From the NCBI RefSeq assembly GCF_001894985.1, contig NZ_BCXG01000003.1:248001-312000 (forward strand): DNA of 64,000 nt, read 5' to 3'. The notes under the pieces were generated by a model that saw only the letters and a list, made by a program, of their open reading frames with translations, made no database searches and had not been told where the DNA came from. This document shows, piece by piece, positions 1 to 9,367 of this stretch; positions within the stretch are counted from its first letter, which is position 1, and each line of letters starts with the position of its first letter. Position numbers and translations under genes: made by a program. The stretch comes from Rhodococcus tukisamuensis NBRC 100609. GTDB lineage: Bacteria > Actinomycetota > Actinomycetes > Mycobacteriales > Mycobacteriaceae.

Positions 1-537
1 GCCACCGACGACGCCGACGCGGCGACGGCCAAGGTCGCCCCGGCCGGTGGCGAGCTGATCATGGGACCGGTCGACATCGGCCAGTCCGGGCGGATGGCGT
101 TCCTCACCGACCCCACCGGCGCGGTCGCCGGCCTGTGGCAGGCCGGGGAACACATCGGCGCGACCCTGGTGAACGAGCCCGGCACCGTCATCTGGAACGA
201 GCTGATCACCCCCGACCCGGACAAGGCGCTGGCGTTCTACCAGGCCGTGGTCGGGCTCTCCTCGAGCACCTCGGACCTGCCCGGCGGCCCCTACACCGTC
301 TTGAAGGTCCGCGAGGCGCAGGTCGGTGGCTGCACGACGCCGCGGATGCCGCAGGTCCCCACCCACTGGCACGTCTACTTCGCCGTCGAGGACACCGATG
401 CGACGGCCGCGAAGTCGACGGCCTCCGGCGGCGGCGTCATGGTCGAGCCCTTCGACGTGCCGGCCGTCGGCCGGATGACGGTGCTGCGTGACCCCACCGG
501 GGCCGCATTCAGCGTCATGACCGGCGAATCCGCGTAG
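1..537 (+). CDS. VOC (glyoxalase/bleomycin-resistance fold) protein, 5' end missing
   Basis: The reading frame is open from base 1, so the start lies outside the window; the stop is TAG at 535-537. The visible 178 codons hold the end of one VOC module and a complete second one starting near the [19 protein letters not shown] segment, with the typical FYQAVVGL helix and a closing [10 protein letters not shown] strand. The first module closes with a similar [13 protein letters not shown] stretch, so this is a two-module protein like the mycobacterial Cfp30B group. Substrate and metal are not readable from the sequence. The following gene starts 13 bases downstream on the same strand, which suggests co-transcription. 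Confidence 0.85.
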   Translation, partial: ATDDADAATAKVAPAGGELIMGPVDIGQSGRMAFLTDPTGAVAGLWQAGEHIGATLVNEPGTVIWNELITPDPDKALAFYQAVVGLSSSTSDLPGGPYTVLKVREAQVGGCTTPRMPQVPTHWHVYFAVEDTDATAAKSTASGGGVMVEPFDVPAVGRMTVLRDPTGAAFSVMTGESA

Positions 538-550
538 CGGCGGGCGGCCG

Positions 551-1141
551 GTGGCACTCGGGTGGCTCGAGCTCCAGCATCGGGCCCAGCAGGAATTCGG
601 CAAACGCGTCCGGGGCGTCACCGACTGGTCGGCGCCCACCCCCGACACCGACTGGGACACCGCTGATCTGGTCCGGCACGTGATCGTGGAGCAGCAGTGG
701 GTGCCGCCCCTGCTGGGCGGCCTCACCCTGGCCGAGGCCGCGGCGCACGTGCGGCCGCTCGGCGACGACCTCGCGAGCGAGTGGGCGCAGTACTCCGGGC
801 GCGCCGTGCTCGCCTGGTCGGTGGCGTCGCCGTCCGCGCCCGTGCACCTGTCCTACGGCACCGTCACCGTCGACGAATACCTGCACGAGCAGGTCGCCGA
901 CCTCGCCATCCACAGCTGGGACCTGGCCCGCGCGGCCGGGATGGACGAGTCGCTCGACGCGAGGCTGGTCGCCGCGGTCTGGGAGGAACTCGACGAACGC
1001 CGCGAGATGCTGAGCGCCAGTGGCCTGTTCGCGTCACCCGTGCCCGTCGCCGACGACGCTCCCCTGCAGACCCGGTTGCTGGCACTGACCGGGCGCGACG
1101 ACCGTTCCACACCCCCGCCACGCCCGACCGGAGGAAGATGA
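551..1141 (+). CDS. TIGR03086/DinB-like (mycothiol-dependent isomerase fold) protein
   Basis: A 196-residue protein opening with a GTG. The N-terminal half shows the pattern of TIGR03086/maleylpyruvate-isomerase N-terminal domain proteins: a [23 protein letters not shown] segment, then [18 protein letters not shown] near residue 120, where the histidines usually bind metal. This fold includes mycothiol-dependent enzymes, but the substrate here is unknown. The stop TGA overlaps the ATG of the downstream dihydroxy-acid dehydratase (ATGA), so the two genes are probably translationally coupled. No strong ribosome binding site is seen before the GTG, so the exact start is less certain than the gene itself. 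Confidence 0.8.
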   Translation: MALGWLELQHRAQQEFGKRVRGVTDWSAPTPDTDWDTADLVRHVIVEQQWVPPLLGGLTLAEAAAHVRPLGDDLASEWAQYSGRAVLAWSVASPSAPVHLSYGTVTVDEYLHEQVADLAIHSWDLARAAGMDESLDARLVAAVWEELDERREMLSASGLFASPVPVADDAPLQTRLLALTGRDDRSTPPPRPTGGR

Positions 1142-2868
1142 GCCGCATGGTCCAGGATCCGAACGCCCCCGCGCCATCGACCCCCGACGTGAAACCGCGC
1201 AGCCGCGACGTCACCGACGGACTGGAGAAGTCCGCCGCCCGCGGCATGCTGCGCGCGGTCGGCATGGGCGACGAGGACTGGGGCAAGTCCCAGATCGGCG
1301 TCGGCTCCTCCTGGAACGAGATCACCCCCTGCAACCTGTCCCTCGACCGACTCGCGACCGCGGTCAAGGACGGCGTGCACGCCGCGGGCGGGTACCCGCT
1401 CGAGTTCGGCACCATCTCGGTCTCCGACGGCATCTCGATGGGCCACGAGGGCATGCACTTCTCGCTGGTCTCCCGCGAGGTGATCGCGGACAGCGTCGAG
1501 ACCGTCATGCAGGCCGAACGCCTGGACGGTTCGGTGCTGCTCGCCGGCTGCGACAAGTCCCTGCCCGGGATGCTGATGGCCGCCGCCCGCCTGGACCTGG
1601 CGAACGTCTTCCTCTACGCAGGCTCCGCGCTGCCCGGCCTGGCGAAGATGTCCGACGGCACCGAACGCGAGGTCACCATCATCGACGCCTTCGAGGCGGT
1701 CGGCGCGTGTTCACGCGGATTGATGAGCCGCGCGGACGTCGACGCCATCGAGCGGACGTTCTGCCCCGGCGAGGGGGCCTGCGGCGGGATGTACACAGCC
1801 AACACCATGGCCTGCGTCGCCGAGGCCCTGGGCATGTCGCTGCCCGGCAGCGCCGCGCCGCCCGCCTCCGACCGTCGACGCGACGGCTACGCGCGGCGCA
1901 GCGGCGAGGCCGTCGTCCGGCTGATCGAGCGGGGCATCACCGCCCGGGACATCATGACCAAGAAGGCATTCGAGAACGCCATCGCGGTCGTGATGGCATA
2001 CGGCGGCTCCACCAACGCGGTGCTGCACCTGCTCGCCATCGCCCACGAGGCGGAGGTGGAGCTGACCCTCGACGACTTCTCCCGGATCGGCGCGAAGGTG
2101 CCGCACCTGGCGGACGTCAAGCCCTTCGGCAAGCACGTCATGCTCGACGTCGACCGCAAGGGCGGCGTTCCCGTGGTGATGAAGGCGCTGCTCGACGCGG
2201 GCATGCTGCACGGGGACTGCCTCACCGTGACGGGCAAGACCATGGCGGAGAACCTGGCCGAGATCAACCCGCCGGACCCCGACGGCGTGGTGCTCCGGGT
2301 GATGTCCTCGCCGATCCACCCCTCCGGCGGCATCACCATCCTGTCGGGCTCGCTGGCGCCCGGTGGCGCGGTGGTCAAGTCGGCGGGCTTCGAGTCCGAC
2401 GTGTTCAGCGGCACGGCAAGGGTGTTCGACCGCGAACGTGCCGCACTCGACGCGCTGGAGGACGGCACGATCACCGCCGGCGATGCCGTGGTGATCCGCT
2501 ACGAAGGCCCCAAGGGCGGGCCCGGGATGCGGGAGATGCTCGCCATCACCGCGGCCATCAAGGGCGCCGGCCTCGGCAAGGACGTGCTGCTGCTGACCGA
2601 CGGACGCTTCTCCGGCGGCACCACCGGCCTGTGCGTCGGGCATGTGGCCCCGGAGGCAGTCGACGGTGGACCGATCGCCTTCGTCCGCGACGGCGACGCC
2701 GTCCGCCTCGACGTCAGCACCGGAACCCTGGACCTGCTGGTCGACGCCGACGAACTCGACCGGCGACGCCAGGGCTGGGAACCGCTGCCGCCCCGCTACA
2801 CCCGTGGCGTACTGGCCAAGTACGCGAAGCTGGTCGGTTCGGCGTCGAACGGGGCGGTGTGTGGCTGA
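1138..2868 (+). CDS. ilvD: Dihydroxy-acid dehydratase IlvD
   Basis: Catalyses dehydration of 2,3-dihydroxy-isovalerate and 2,3-dihydroxy-3-methylvalerate to the 2-oxo acids in valine/isoleucine synthesis, in the cytosol. The 576-residue protein shows the IlvD/Edd hallmarks: [10 protein letters not shown] near residue 138 (cluster Cys and Mg-binding Asp-Lys), [16 protein letters not shown] near 210, SLPGSA soon after, and the C-terminal [11 protein letters not shown] and TDGRFSGGT motifs. The start at 1138 is chosen because GGAGG lies just upstream and because the frame, although open further upstream, has no family similarity there. It overlaps the preceding gene by ATGA and the following cyclase by 8 bases. 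Other branched-chain genes are not nearby. Confidence 0.95.
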   Translation: MSRMVQDPNAPAPSTPDVKPRSRDVTDGLEKSAARGMLRAVGMGDEDWGKSQIGVGSSWNEITPCNLSLDRLATAVKDGVHAAGGYPLEFGTISVSDGISMGHEGMHFSLVSREVIADSVETVMQAERLDGSVLLAGCDKSLPGMLMAAARLDLANVFLYAGSALPGLAKMSDGTEREVTIIDAFEAVGACSRGLMSRADVDAIERTFCPGEGACGGMYTANTMACVAEALGMSLPGSAAPPASDRRRDGYARRSGEAVVRLIERGITARDIMTKKAFENAIAVVMAYGGSTNAVLHLLAIAHEAEVELTLDDFSRIGAKVPHLADVKPFGKHVMLDVDRKGGVPVVMKALLDAGMLHGDCLTVTGKTMAENLAEINPPDPDGVVLRVMSSPIHPSGGITILSGSLAPGGAVVKSAGFESDVFSGTARVFDRERAALDALEDGTITAGDAVVIRYEGPKGGPGMREMLAITAAIKGAGLGKDVLLLTDGRFSGGTTGLCVGHVAPEAVDGGPIAFVRDGDAVRLDVSTGTLDLLVDADELDRRRQGWEPLPPRYTRGVLAKYAKLVGSASNGAVCG

Positions 2869-3892
2869 GCATCCCCCCGGACGGCGGCAGGCCCGCGAGT
2901 TCGCCATGATCCAGGCCGAGATCGAGCGCAACCTGCTGGGCGGCGAGATCAAGTACACCCGTCAGCAGGTCGCCGAGCTGTCCGGCATCCCACTCGAACG
3001 CGCACAACGACTTTGGATCGCAATGGGTTTCGCGGTCGACTCCGACCCGGACGCACCGATGTTCACCGACGCCGACGTCGCCGCGCTGGGCAGCATCACC
3101 TCACTTGTCGACCGCGGCATCATCGACCCCGACCTCGAGGTGTCGGTGGCCCGGGCGCTGGGTCAGTCCTTCTCCCGGCTGGCGGAGTGGCAACTGGGTC
3201 TGCTGAACAGCCACATCCTGGAGCGGGTGGAGCGCGAACGGACCGGCCACAAGGAGGTCAGCGTGCTCGCGGTCGCCGCGCAGGCTGCCCTCGTCGCGGA
3301 GCAGATGCTCCCCACCCTGCAGGAGTTGCAGTCGTACGTGTGGCGACGCCACCTGGCCTCGAACGCCGCCCGGTTCCTCGACAACCGCGGGGAGGAATCC
3401 GAGACCCGCACCCTGGTCATCGGTTTCGCCGACATGGTCGGCTACACGAGCCTGACCCGGCGGATCGACGTCACCGAGCTCACCCGACTGCTGGAGTACT
3501 TCGAGTCCACCGTCACCAACGTGATCAGCCAGGGTCGCGGCTGGGTGATCAAGAACGTCGGCGACGAGGTGATGTTCGCGGTCGAGAACCCCGCCGACGC
3601 CGCCCGGATCGCGCTGGCGCTGCAGGACGCGGCGCACAGCACCGAGGAGCTGCCGGACCTGCGGGTCGGGCTGGCGATGGGCACGGTGCTGGTCCGGTTC
3701 GGCGACGCCTACGGCTCGGTGGTCAACGTCGCCGCGCGGCTGACCAGTTCGGCGCGGCCCGGCACCGTGCTGGTCGACACCGACCTCGCGGACGCACTCG
3801 CCGACGACACCGAGGTGCAGTTGCGGTCGCTGCGGACCCTCCGGGTGCGTGGATACAACCGCCTCAAGGCCCACGCCCTGCGCCGGGCCTGA
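2861..3892 (+). CDS. Class III adenylate/guanylate cyclase with N-terminal regulatory domain
   Basis: A 343-residue protein likely to make cAMP from ATP. The N-terminal ~180 residues are helical, with a HTH/MerR-like start ([21 protein letters not shown]), resembling the autoinhibitory region of mycobacterial Rv1264-type cyclases. The catalytic domain follows: [11 protein letters not shown] (metal-binding Asp, about residue 190), [13 protein letters not shown] (substrate-specifying Lys and second metal Asp/Glu, about 228-236) and [10 protein letters not shown] (transition-state Asn and Arg, about 286-292). The catalytic residues look intact. The GTG start lies inside the last codons of ilvD (8-base overlap), which suggests coupled translation; longer upstream starts would lie wholly within ilvD. 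Confidence 0.9.
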   Translation: MAEHPPGRRQAREFAMIQAEIERNLLGGEIKYTRQQVAELSGIPLERAQRLWIAMGFAVDSDPDAPMFTDADVAALGSITSLVDRGIIDPDLEVSVARALGQSFSRLAEWQLGLLNSHILERVERERTGHKEVSVLAVAAQAALVAEQMLPTLQELQSYVWRRHLASNAARFLDNRGEESETRTLVIGFADMVGYTSLTRRIDVTELTRLLEYFESTVTNVISQGRGWVIKNVGDEVMFAVENPADAARIALALQDAAHSTEELPDLRVGLAMGTVLVRFGDAYGSVVNVAARLTSSARPGTVLVDTDLADALADDTEVQLRSLRTLRVRGYNRLKAHALRRA

Positions 3893-3917
3893 ACCCGCCA
3901 GGCCCCGCGCCGCGCAA

Positions 3918-4766
3918 TCAGATCCCCTCGGCTCCCAGCGATTCCAGGGTGTCACGGGCCTCCGCCAGCTGCCGGCTGAGCTCCTCGACCCGGCGGGCCG
4001 CGGCCTCGCGGGCCGCCGAGAGCACCGACGCGACCGCCTGCTCGGCGGCCGGGTCGCCGAGTTCGCGGACCGCCCGCTCCACCGCGTCCGCGGACACCGG
4101 AGCGGCCTTGCCTGGACGCCGTTCGCCGTGGGTGACCGTCACCGTCCACTCGTTGCCCGCCTCGGCGTGCAGCGTGACGCTGACGCTGGCCGGGTCCTTC
4201 GCGCGGCGGGCCCGCCGCGGCGCGGGTGCGGTGTTCTCGGATGCCCGGGTGTCGGGATCGGCCTTCGGTGCGGTCACGGTTGCCTTCGGTGGAGTGACGG
4301 AGACCGTCGCCGCAACCGGCGCCGGCTTGGGTGGGGCGGCGGGCGCCACCCGGGTGTCGACAACCTTGGCGGGCACCGACTTCGGGGCCGCGGCCACAGC
4401 GGGCTTCGCTACCGCGGACTTGGCGGCCGCAGGCTTGCCCGACGCGGGCTTGGCCGACGGAGACTTCGCGACCGCGGGCTTGGCCGACGCGGCCTTGGCC
4501 GCCCGGGCCGCCGTCTTTGCCGGGAGGCGGGTACGGCGCAGCTCGTCGGCCTCGAACGGCAACTCGTCGTTGACACCCTTCGGCCGGATCAGCACGGTGG
4601 CGCCGTCAATGGACAGCACTCGGGCCGAACAACCCTCTGCCAAACCGAGACTCGGGGTGGCGTCGTTGAGGTACACGGTCGCGCGTTTACCGGCAGCGAC
4701 CGCTGCTGCCAGTTCTGTCAGGTCCTGCTCGGTCAGGCGGTCGACGCTGTTCTTGCGAGGTGGCAT
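3918..4766 (-). CDS. DUF6319-type protein with Lys/Ala/Pro-rich linker
   Basis: A 282-residue protein of unknown function that I associate with the actinobacterial DUF6319 group (recalled, not checked). Three zones are visible. Residues 1-80 are a compact domain with RATVYLNDATPSLGLAEG and TVLIRPKGVNDELPFEADELRRTR. Residues 82-190 are a low-complexity linker built on KPAxAK repeats, like histone H1 or HU tails. Residues 195-282 return to a folded segment that begins with a beta-rich stretch and ends in a probable coiled coil (AAREAAARRVEELSRQLAEA). The basic linker could bind DNA or RNA, but this is inference. It is convergent with the cyclase and lies just downstream of the secreted protease gene on the same strand. 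Confidence 0.8.
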   Translation of the reverse strand: MPPRKNSVDRLTEQDLTELAAAVAAGKRATVYLNDATPSLGLAEGCSARVLSIDGATVLIRPKGVNDELPFEADELRRTRLPAKTAARAAKAASAKPAVAKSPSAKPASGKPAAAKSAVAKPAVAAAPKSVPAKVVDTRVAPAAPPKPAPVAATVSVTPPKATVTAPKADPDTRASENTAPAPRRARRAKDPASVSVTLHAEAGNEWTVTVTHGERRPGKAAPVSADAVERAVRELGDPAAEQAVASVLSAAREAAARRVEELSRQLAEARDTLESLGAEGI

Positions 4767-4772
4767 CGGCGG

Positions 4773-5426
4773 CTAGATCGGGCGGAAGCCCGCGCCGGCG
4801 CCGCCACGAGCGTTGATGTCGCCCATGATGACGTCGATGTTCGTGCCGAGCTCCGGGCCCAGACACGCGAATCCCACGTACGCATTCACCATGCCCACCA
4901 GGGTAGTGCCGAGCACCACCGGGCTTCCCGAGTCACCCTCTATAACGCACATCTGGGTCCAGGTCTCGTTGCTCTGCAGCAGGTCTCCCCACACCACGCC
5001 ACAGGTGTTACCCGTCGTCAGACCCTCTTTGCACACGATGGCCGGGAAGCTCGCGGGCGCACCGATCCCGGTGATGGTGACGTTGCCGACACGATTCACC
5101 GGAGTCACCCGGGACGCGTCGAACTCGATCACCGAGTAGTCGAGCTCCCGACTCTTGGCGACCATGTGCCCGAGGACGCCGAGGTCCTGCCGGTCCGGCG
5201 CCTCGACAGCCATCCCCGGTTCACCGCAGTGTCCCGCGGTGATGCCGACCAGTCGGCCGGCGTTGTCGTGGCCGATGGTCGTCAGCGTGCACATCGCCTC
5301 TCCGCCGAGGAGGATCCCGGAGCCGCCGCCGAGGACGGCCCGCTCCGCGGCGGCCGCGGGCCCGACCGCCAGGAACCCGAACATCGCCATCGCCGTCACG
5401 ATCAGCAGTGCAATTCTCTTGAGCAT
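4773..5426 (-). CDS. Secreted S1-family (trypsin-like) serine protease
   Basis: A 217-residue protein with a clear signal peptide: MLKR, a hydrophobic run, then an AAAAE cleavage region near residue 28. The catalytic triad is visible as ITAGHCGEPG (His), SRELDYSVIEF (Asp) and VIEGDSGSPVV (Ser). Four cysteines in the mature part (AGHC, VCKEG, NTCG, MCVIEGD) could form disulfides. The start at 5426 is preferred over an upstream extension because the signal peptide begins there and AAGGGGA lies just upstream. Related actinobacterial exported S1 peptidases are common; substrate unknown. It precedes the DUF6319-type gene by six bases, so the two may share a transcript. Confidence 0.88.
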   Translation of the reverse strand: MLKRIALLIVTAMAMFGFLAVGPAAAAERAVLGGGSGILLGGEAMCTLTTIGHDNAGRLVGITAGHCGEPGMAVEAPDRQDLGVLGHMVAKSRELDYSVIEFDASRVTPVNRVGNVTITGIGAPASFPAIVCKEGLTTGNTCGVVWGDLLQSNETWTQMCVIEGDSGSPVVLGTTLVGMVNAYVGFACLGPELGTNIDVIMGDINARGGAGAGFRPI

Positions 5427-5652
5427 CGTGCGTCCCCTTATCGCCAGGTCCGACGCCGCCAGACTCTGCCCGTACCGGGACGGACCGGAATGGCATCTGC
5501 CACTTCCTTCGAACCCGCGGCGGCCTGACACATGCTGCGCTCGATCCTCAGCCGCACCGGGTCGTCGAGCTGCGCTGGTTCATAGTATCCGCGCGACCGA
5601 CCGCCGTGCGAGGCCGAACAGCGAATTCACGCCCTCCGGGGGAACGCGAGGA

Positions 5653-6285
5653 TCACTGCGCCGCGGACCTGGCCCGCAGGAAGTCGTCGACGATCCGCTC
5701 GCAGGCGTCCGGTCCCAGTGGGGGCAGGGTCGCGAGCCGGGTGAACACAATCGGCCCGACCAACTGCGCCAACGCCAACTCCCGATCCATGTCGCCGAGC
5801 AACTCGCGAGCCGGAGTGCCGGCGAAGATCCGGTCGAACGGCAGCCGGTACTGCTCGGCGATGTGCCGCCGCAGCGACCGCAGCTCCGGACGGTCGGAGT
5901 GGTCGGGGTGGTCACCGAGCCCCGGCCCCATCCCGAGCCAGCACATCGCGGTCAGCTGCATCGGCGCCTCCTCGATCAGCTTGGCCTGCGCGGTCAGCAG
6001 GGACACGAGCTGTTCGCGGAGGTCGCCGCCCTCCGGCTCCGCAGCCACGGGTGGCACCAGTCGCCCGAAGGCGGCCGCGAGAAGTTCGGTGCCGCTGTCG
6101 AAGTGGCGGTACAGCGTCGCACGGGCCACCTTCGCCGCGCGCGTGACCGCGTCGATGGTGACGGCCTCGGTCCCACCCTTGACCAACAGGGCGGTGGCCG
6201 CGTCGAGCAGCCGGGCCCGTGAGCGCACCTTGCGCGGGTCCTCACGGGACCCGGCATCGGCCGCGGTGGTGGGCTGCTCGCCCAT
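5653..6285 (-). CDS. TetR-family transcriptional repressor
   Basis: A 210-residue regulator with an N-terminal TetR helix-turn-helix (residues about 22-68, TIDAVTRAAKVARATLYRHF) and a variable ligand-binding C-terminus. It is divergent from a 14-helix drug exporter and separated from it by about 100 bases that contain a perfect dyad (6338-6350). This is the usual arrangement for local repression of an efflux pump by a ligand-responsive TetR protein. The ligand cannot be deduced. Confidence 0.9.
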   Translation of the reverse strand: MGEQPTTAADAGSREDPRKVRSRARLLDAATALLVKGGTEAVTIDAVTRAAKVARATLYRHFDSGTELLAAAFGRLVPPVAAEPEGGDLREQLVSLLTAQAKLIEEAPMQLTAMCWLGMGPGLGDHPDHSDRPELRSLRRHIAEQYRLPFDRIFAGTPARELLGDMDRELALAQLVGPIVFTRLATLPPLGPDACERIVDDFLRARSAAQ

Positions 6286-6337
6286 GACGCCTCCGAGGGG
6301 GTTGTGGAACCGCCGGCCACAAACGATACTGGCGGTC

Positions 6338-6350
6338 TTGTTACTAACAA
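6338..6350. promoter_or_regulatory. Candidate TetR operator (TTGTTAcTAACAA dyad)
   Basis: A perfect inverted repeat TTGTTA-C-TAACAA sits between the divergent tetR and MFS genes, 36 bases before the MFS start. A direct repeat CGGTCTTGTT occurs at 6334-6343 and 6357-6366 and overlaps the dyad. Position and symmetry fit a TetR operator controlling both genes; binding is inferred. Confidence 0.55.
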
Positions 6351-6385
6351 TACCAACGGTCTTGTTTCGCTATCGAGAGGTCGAC

Positions 6386-7951
6386 ATGATCCGGCAATCC
6401 CCGCTCGACGAGACGAAATGGTCCGCCCGGGAAGTATGGACGCTCACCGTCGTGTGCGCCGCGGTGGCGATGGTCATGGCCGCGGCCGCGGCCCTCTACT
6501 CCGCCCTGCCCGGCCTCGCGCTGGACACCGGGGCCACCCAGAGCCAGCTGACCTGGATCGTGGACGGTTACACCCTCACGCTGGCCGCGCTGCTGCTACC
6601 CGCCGGTGCGCTCGGCGACCGGTACGGCCGCCGCGGCGTGCTGATCATCGGGCTGCTGATCGTCGCCGCGGCATCCGTCGTCCCGATCTTCCTCGACTCG
6701 CCCCAGTGGCTGATCGGATCGCGCGCGGTGGCCGGCGTCGGCGCCGCCCTGGTGATGCCCGCGACCCTGTCGCTGCTGACCGTGAGCTTCCCGCCGGCAC
6801 AGCGGTCGAGGGCCGTCGCCATCTGGGCCGGGGTCGCCGCGTCCGGCGGGATCGCGGGACTACTGGTGTCGGGCCTGCTGCTCGAACTGTGGCAGTGGCA
6901 GTCGATCTTCGTCGGCTTCACCGTGGCGGCACTCGTCCTGTTCGCCCTCGCCTGGACCCTGCCGTCGTCCCGGGACCAGGACTCGCCCGCCTTCGACATC
7001 CTCGGGGCAGTGCTGTCCACGGCCGCGATCGGGCTGTTCGTGCTGGGCCTGCTCGAGGGACCGATCCGCGGCTGGACCGATCCCCTGGTGGCCGTCGCGC
7101 TGATCGTGGGCATCGGGGCCGGGGTCGCATTCGCGGCCGTCGAGCTGCGCCGCGAGCATCCACTGCTGGACGTACGGCTGTTCGGGGTCCGCGGGTTCGG
7201 TGCCGGCGCGGCCTCGCTGACCCTGCAGTTCGTCGGGACTTTCGGCCTGTTCTTCCTGCTCATCCAGTACATGCAGTTGGTGCTCGACTACAGCGCATTG
7301 CAGGCCGCGCTCGCGCTGGCCCCTATGTCCGTGCCGATGATCGCGGTCTCCGCGGTCACGCCCTGGCTGATACCGCGGGTCGGGATGCGGACACTCACCT
7401 TCGCCGGGCTCGCGCTGGCCGGGATCAGCCTGGTGCTGCTCGGCAGGCTGGAGGCCGACGGCGGATACGGACCCGCCGTGGTCGCGTTGCTGATCTTCAG
7501 CCTCGGGCTCGGCCTGTGCACCGCGCCGGCGACCACCGGCATCGTCGAGAACACCCCGGACGGCAAGCAGGGCGTCGCCTCCGCGGTGAACGACGCGACC
7601 CGGGAGATCGGCGCGGCGGTCGGGACCGCACTGGCAGGCAGCCTGCTCGCGGCGACCTACAGCCACAACATCGCACCCGCCGTCGCCGCGGCGCCGGAGA
7701 TCGCGAAGGAGCCGGTCGGCAGTTCGCTGGCCGCGGCGCTCGAGGTGGCCAAGTTCGCCGGCGGCCCGCAGGGCGAGCAGCTCGCCGAATTCGCCCGGTC
7801 GGCGTTCATGGCCGGGATGTCGCACGCGTCGTACGTGCTGGCCGGGGTGATGCTCGTCGCGGCGGTGGCCGTCGGCATCTGGGCACCCGGGCGCAAGGGC
7901 GCCCCCACGCCGACCACGGCCGAGGAACTCGCCACGGCCGACGCCGGCTGA
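6386..7951 (+). CDS. DHA2-family MFS drug:H+ antiporter (14 TM)
   Basis: A 521-residue inner-membrane protein with about 14 hydrophobic helices and the MFS loop motif GALGDRYGRRGVLI near residue 74. Length and helix count fit the EmrB/QacA (DHA2) group that exports dyes, antibiotics and disinfectants. The ATG at 6386 follows GAGAGG with good spacing; the open frame continues upstream into the tetR gene but lacks family features there. Regulation by the divergent TetR is likely. The C-terminal tail (GRKGAPTPTTAEEL) is cytosolic and not conserved in kind. Confidence 0.92.
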   Translation: MIRQSPLDETKWSAREVWTLTVVCAAVAMVMAAAAALYSALPGLALDTGATQSQLTWIVDGYTLTLAALLLPAGALGDRYGRRGVLIIGLLIVAAASVVPIFLDSPQWLIGSRAVAGVGAALVMPATLSLLTVSFPPAQRSRAVAIWAGVAASGGIAGLLVSGLLLELWQWQSIFVGFTVAALVLFALAWTLPSSRDQDSPAFDILGAVLSTAAIGLFVLGLLEGPIRGWTDPLVAVALIVGIGAGVAFAAVELRREHPLLDVRLFGVRGFGAGAASLTLQFVGTFGLFFLLIQYMQLVLDYSALQAALALAPMSVPMIAVSAVTPWLIPRVGMRTLTFAGLALAGISLVLLGRLEADGGYGPAVVALLIFSLGLGLCTAPATTGIVENTPDGKQGVASAVNDATREIGAAVGTALAGSLLAATYSHNIAPAVAAAPEIAKEPVGSSLAAALEVAKFAGGPQGEQLAEFARSAFMAGMSHASYVLAGVMLVAAVAVGIWAPGRKGAPTPTTAEELATADAG

Positions 7952-8020
7952 CCTCCCGCCGGCCGGTCGCGGTCCACGACCGACCGGCAGTGGCGACGTC
8001 GGTGCGCCGAGCGGGCCGGG

Positions 8021-9280
8021 TCAGCCCCCGACGACCGTCAGCACCAACAGCGCCGCGTTGAGTGCGACGATGACGCCGGTGGCCGTCCACGCCGCGACCG
8101 TCGTGCCACGCCGGTTGCGGTGCTCGCCCATCAGGGCGGTCTCCGACGTCATCCGCACCAGCGGGATCAGTGCGAACGGAATGCAGAAGCTCAGCACCAC
8201 CTGGCTGATCACCAGTGCCATCGTCGGGTCGATACCGAGGGAGAGCACCACGAGCGCCGGGATCAGTACCACGGTGCGCCGCAACAGCATCGGGATCCGG
8301 TAGTGCAGCAGCCCCTGCATGATCTCCGCGCCCGCCGCGCATCCAACCGACGTCGACGCCAGGCCGGACGCCAGCAGTCCTACCGCGAACACCACCGCCA
8401 CGGCCGGGCCGAGCGCGCTGGAGATGGCGGCGTGGGCGCCCTCGATGGTGTCGGTACCCTCGAACCCGCGCAGCGCGGACGCGGCCAACAGCAGCATCGC
8501 GATGTTCACCGAGCCCGCCACCAGCAACGCGAAGCCCACGTCCAGCTTGGTGGCCTTGAGCAGCCTGGGCAGCAGAGCGGCCTTGATCCCACGGCCGTGC
8601 CGATCACGGGCCAGCGCGGAGTGCACGTAGATGGCGTGCGGCATCACGGTCGCGCCGAGCATGCTGGCGGCCAGCAGCACGGTCTCGGTGCCCTCGAACC
8701 GCGGCACCAGCCCGCGCAGTGCCTCCCCGCCGTCGACGTCCGTGAACGCGAGGCCGCTCACGAAACCGAGCGTGATGATCGCGAGCAGGCCGATCACCAC
8801 GAACTCGAAGGTGCGCTGACCACGGGACTGGGTGGCCAGGATGGCCATCGACACCGCGCCGGTGATCAGCCCGCCGAGCGGCAGCGGCACCCCGAACAGC
8901 AGGTTCAACGCGATGGCGCCACCGATCACCTCCGCCACGTCGGTCGCGACGGCGGCCAACTCGGCCTGCACCCAGAACGCCTTGCGCTGCGTCGGGCGCA
9001 GTCGCTCGCCGAGCATCTCCGGCAGCGACCGACCGGTCACCAGGCCGAGCTTGGCGGAGAGGTACTGCACGAGCACCGCCATCGCGTTGGCCGCGACCAG
9101 CACCCACACCAGCAGGTATCCGTACTTGGCGCCGGCGGTGAGGTTGGCGGCGACGTTCCCGGGGTCCACGTACGCGATCGCCGCGACAAAGGCCGGACCC
9201 GCGAGCGCGATGAGCCGCCCGACACCCGAGCCCCGGCGCGCAGGCGCCCGTTCGACCGTCTCGACACGGACGCTTTCCAC
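8021..9280 (-). CDS. mntH: Nramp-family divalent metal (Mn/Fe) transporter
   Basis: A 419-residue membrane protein importing Mn2+ or Fe2+ with protons. The two metal-binding Nramp signatures are present: VDPGN in TM1 near residue 39 and VMPHAIYVHS in TM6 near residue 210. I choose the GTG at 9280 because GAGGTGG stands 4 bases before it; the ATG at 9319 would add 13 residues but would put an AT-rich dyad inside the coding region. The gene is divergent from the decayed oxygenase/flavoprotein pseudogene and convergent with the DHA2 exporter. Metal-dependent repression is likely but the regulator is not in the window. Confidence 0.9.
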   Translation of the reverse strand: MESVRVETVERAPARRGSGVGRLIALAGPAFVAAIAYVDPGNVAANLTAGAKYGYLLVWVLVAANAMAVLVQYLSAKLGLVTGRSLPEMLGERLRPTQRKAFWVQAELAAVATDVAEVIGGAIALNLLFGVPLPLGGLITGAVSMAILATQSRGQRTFEFVVIGLLAIITLGFVSGLAFTDVDGGEALRGLVPRFEGTETVLLAASMLGATVMPHAIYVHSALARDRHGRGIKAALLPRLLKATKLDVGFALLVAGSVNIAMLLLAASALRGFEGTDTIEGAHAAISSALGPAVAVVFAVGLLASGLASTSVGCAAGAEIMQGLLHYRIPMLLRRTVVLIPALVVLSLGIDPTMALVISQVVLSFCIPFALIPLVRMTSETALMGEHRNRRGTTVAAWTATGVIVALNAALLVLTVVGG

Positions 9281-9306
9281 CGACCACCTCGTTCTACTCG
9301 ATAATA

Positions 9307-9325
9307 TTTGATCGACCATATCAAA
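9307..9325. promoter_or_regulatory. AT-rich dyad in the mntH promoter (TTTGAT-N7-ATCAAA)
   Basis: TTTGAT and ATCAAA are inverted around 7 bases in a short AT-rich island, 27-45 bases upstream of the preferred mntH start. It could be an operator for a MntR/IdeR-type metalloregulator or part of the promoter. It matches no consensus that I can state with certainty. Confidence 0.4.
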
Positions 9326-9367
9326 AAGTTCGGTTACCCGAACTTACGGCGGTCCGACCGATTCCGA

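Noticed and set aside
697-1137. Upstream extension of the ilvD reading frame, giving a 723-residue protein
   Set aside because: The extension lies in the coding region of the DinB-like gene in another frame, is Arg/Ala-rich nonsense, and the ATG at 1138 has a good ribosome site.
5606-6385. Long plus-strand frame leading into the DHA2 exporter
   Set aside because: It is antisense to the tetR gene and has no family similarity before the ATG at 6386.
7952-8020. Terminator between the DHA2 exporter and mntH
   Set aside because: Only short imperfect CGGTCG/CGACCG arms are visible, too weak to call.
6848-9310. Many long open frames opposite real genes (for example 6860-7825 minus, 8120-9304 plus)
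   Set aside because: They are Arg/Gly/Ala/His-rich complements of high-GC coding DNA without recognisable domains.
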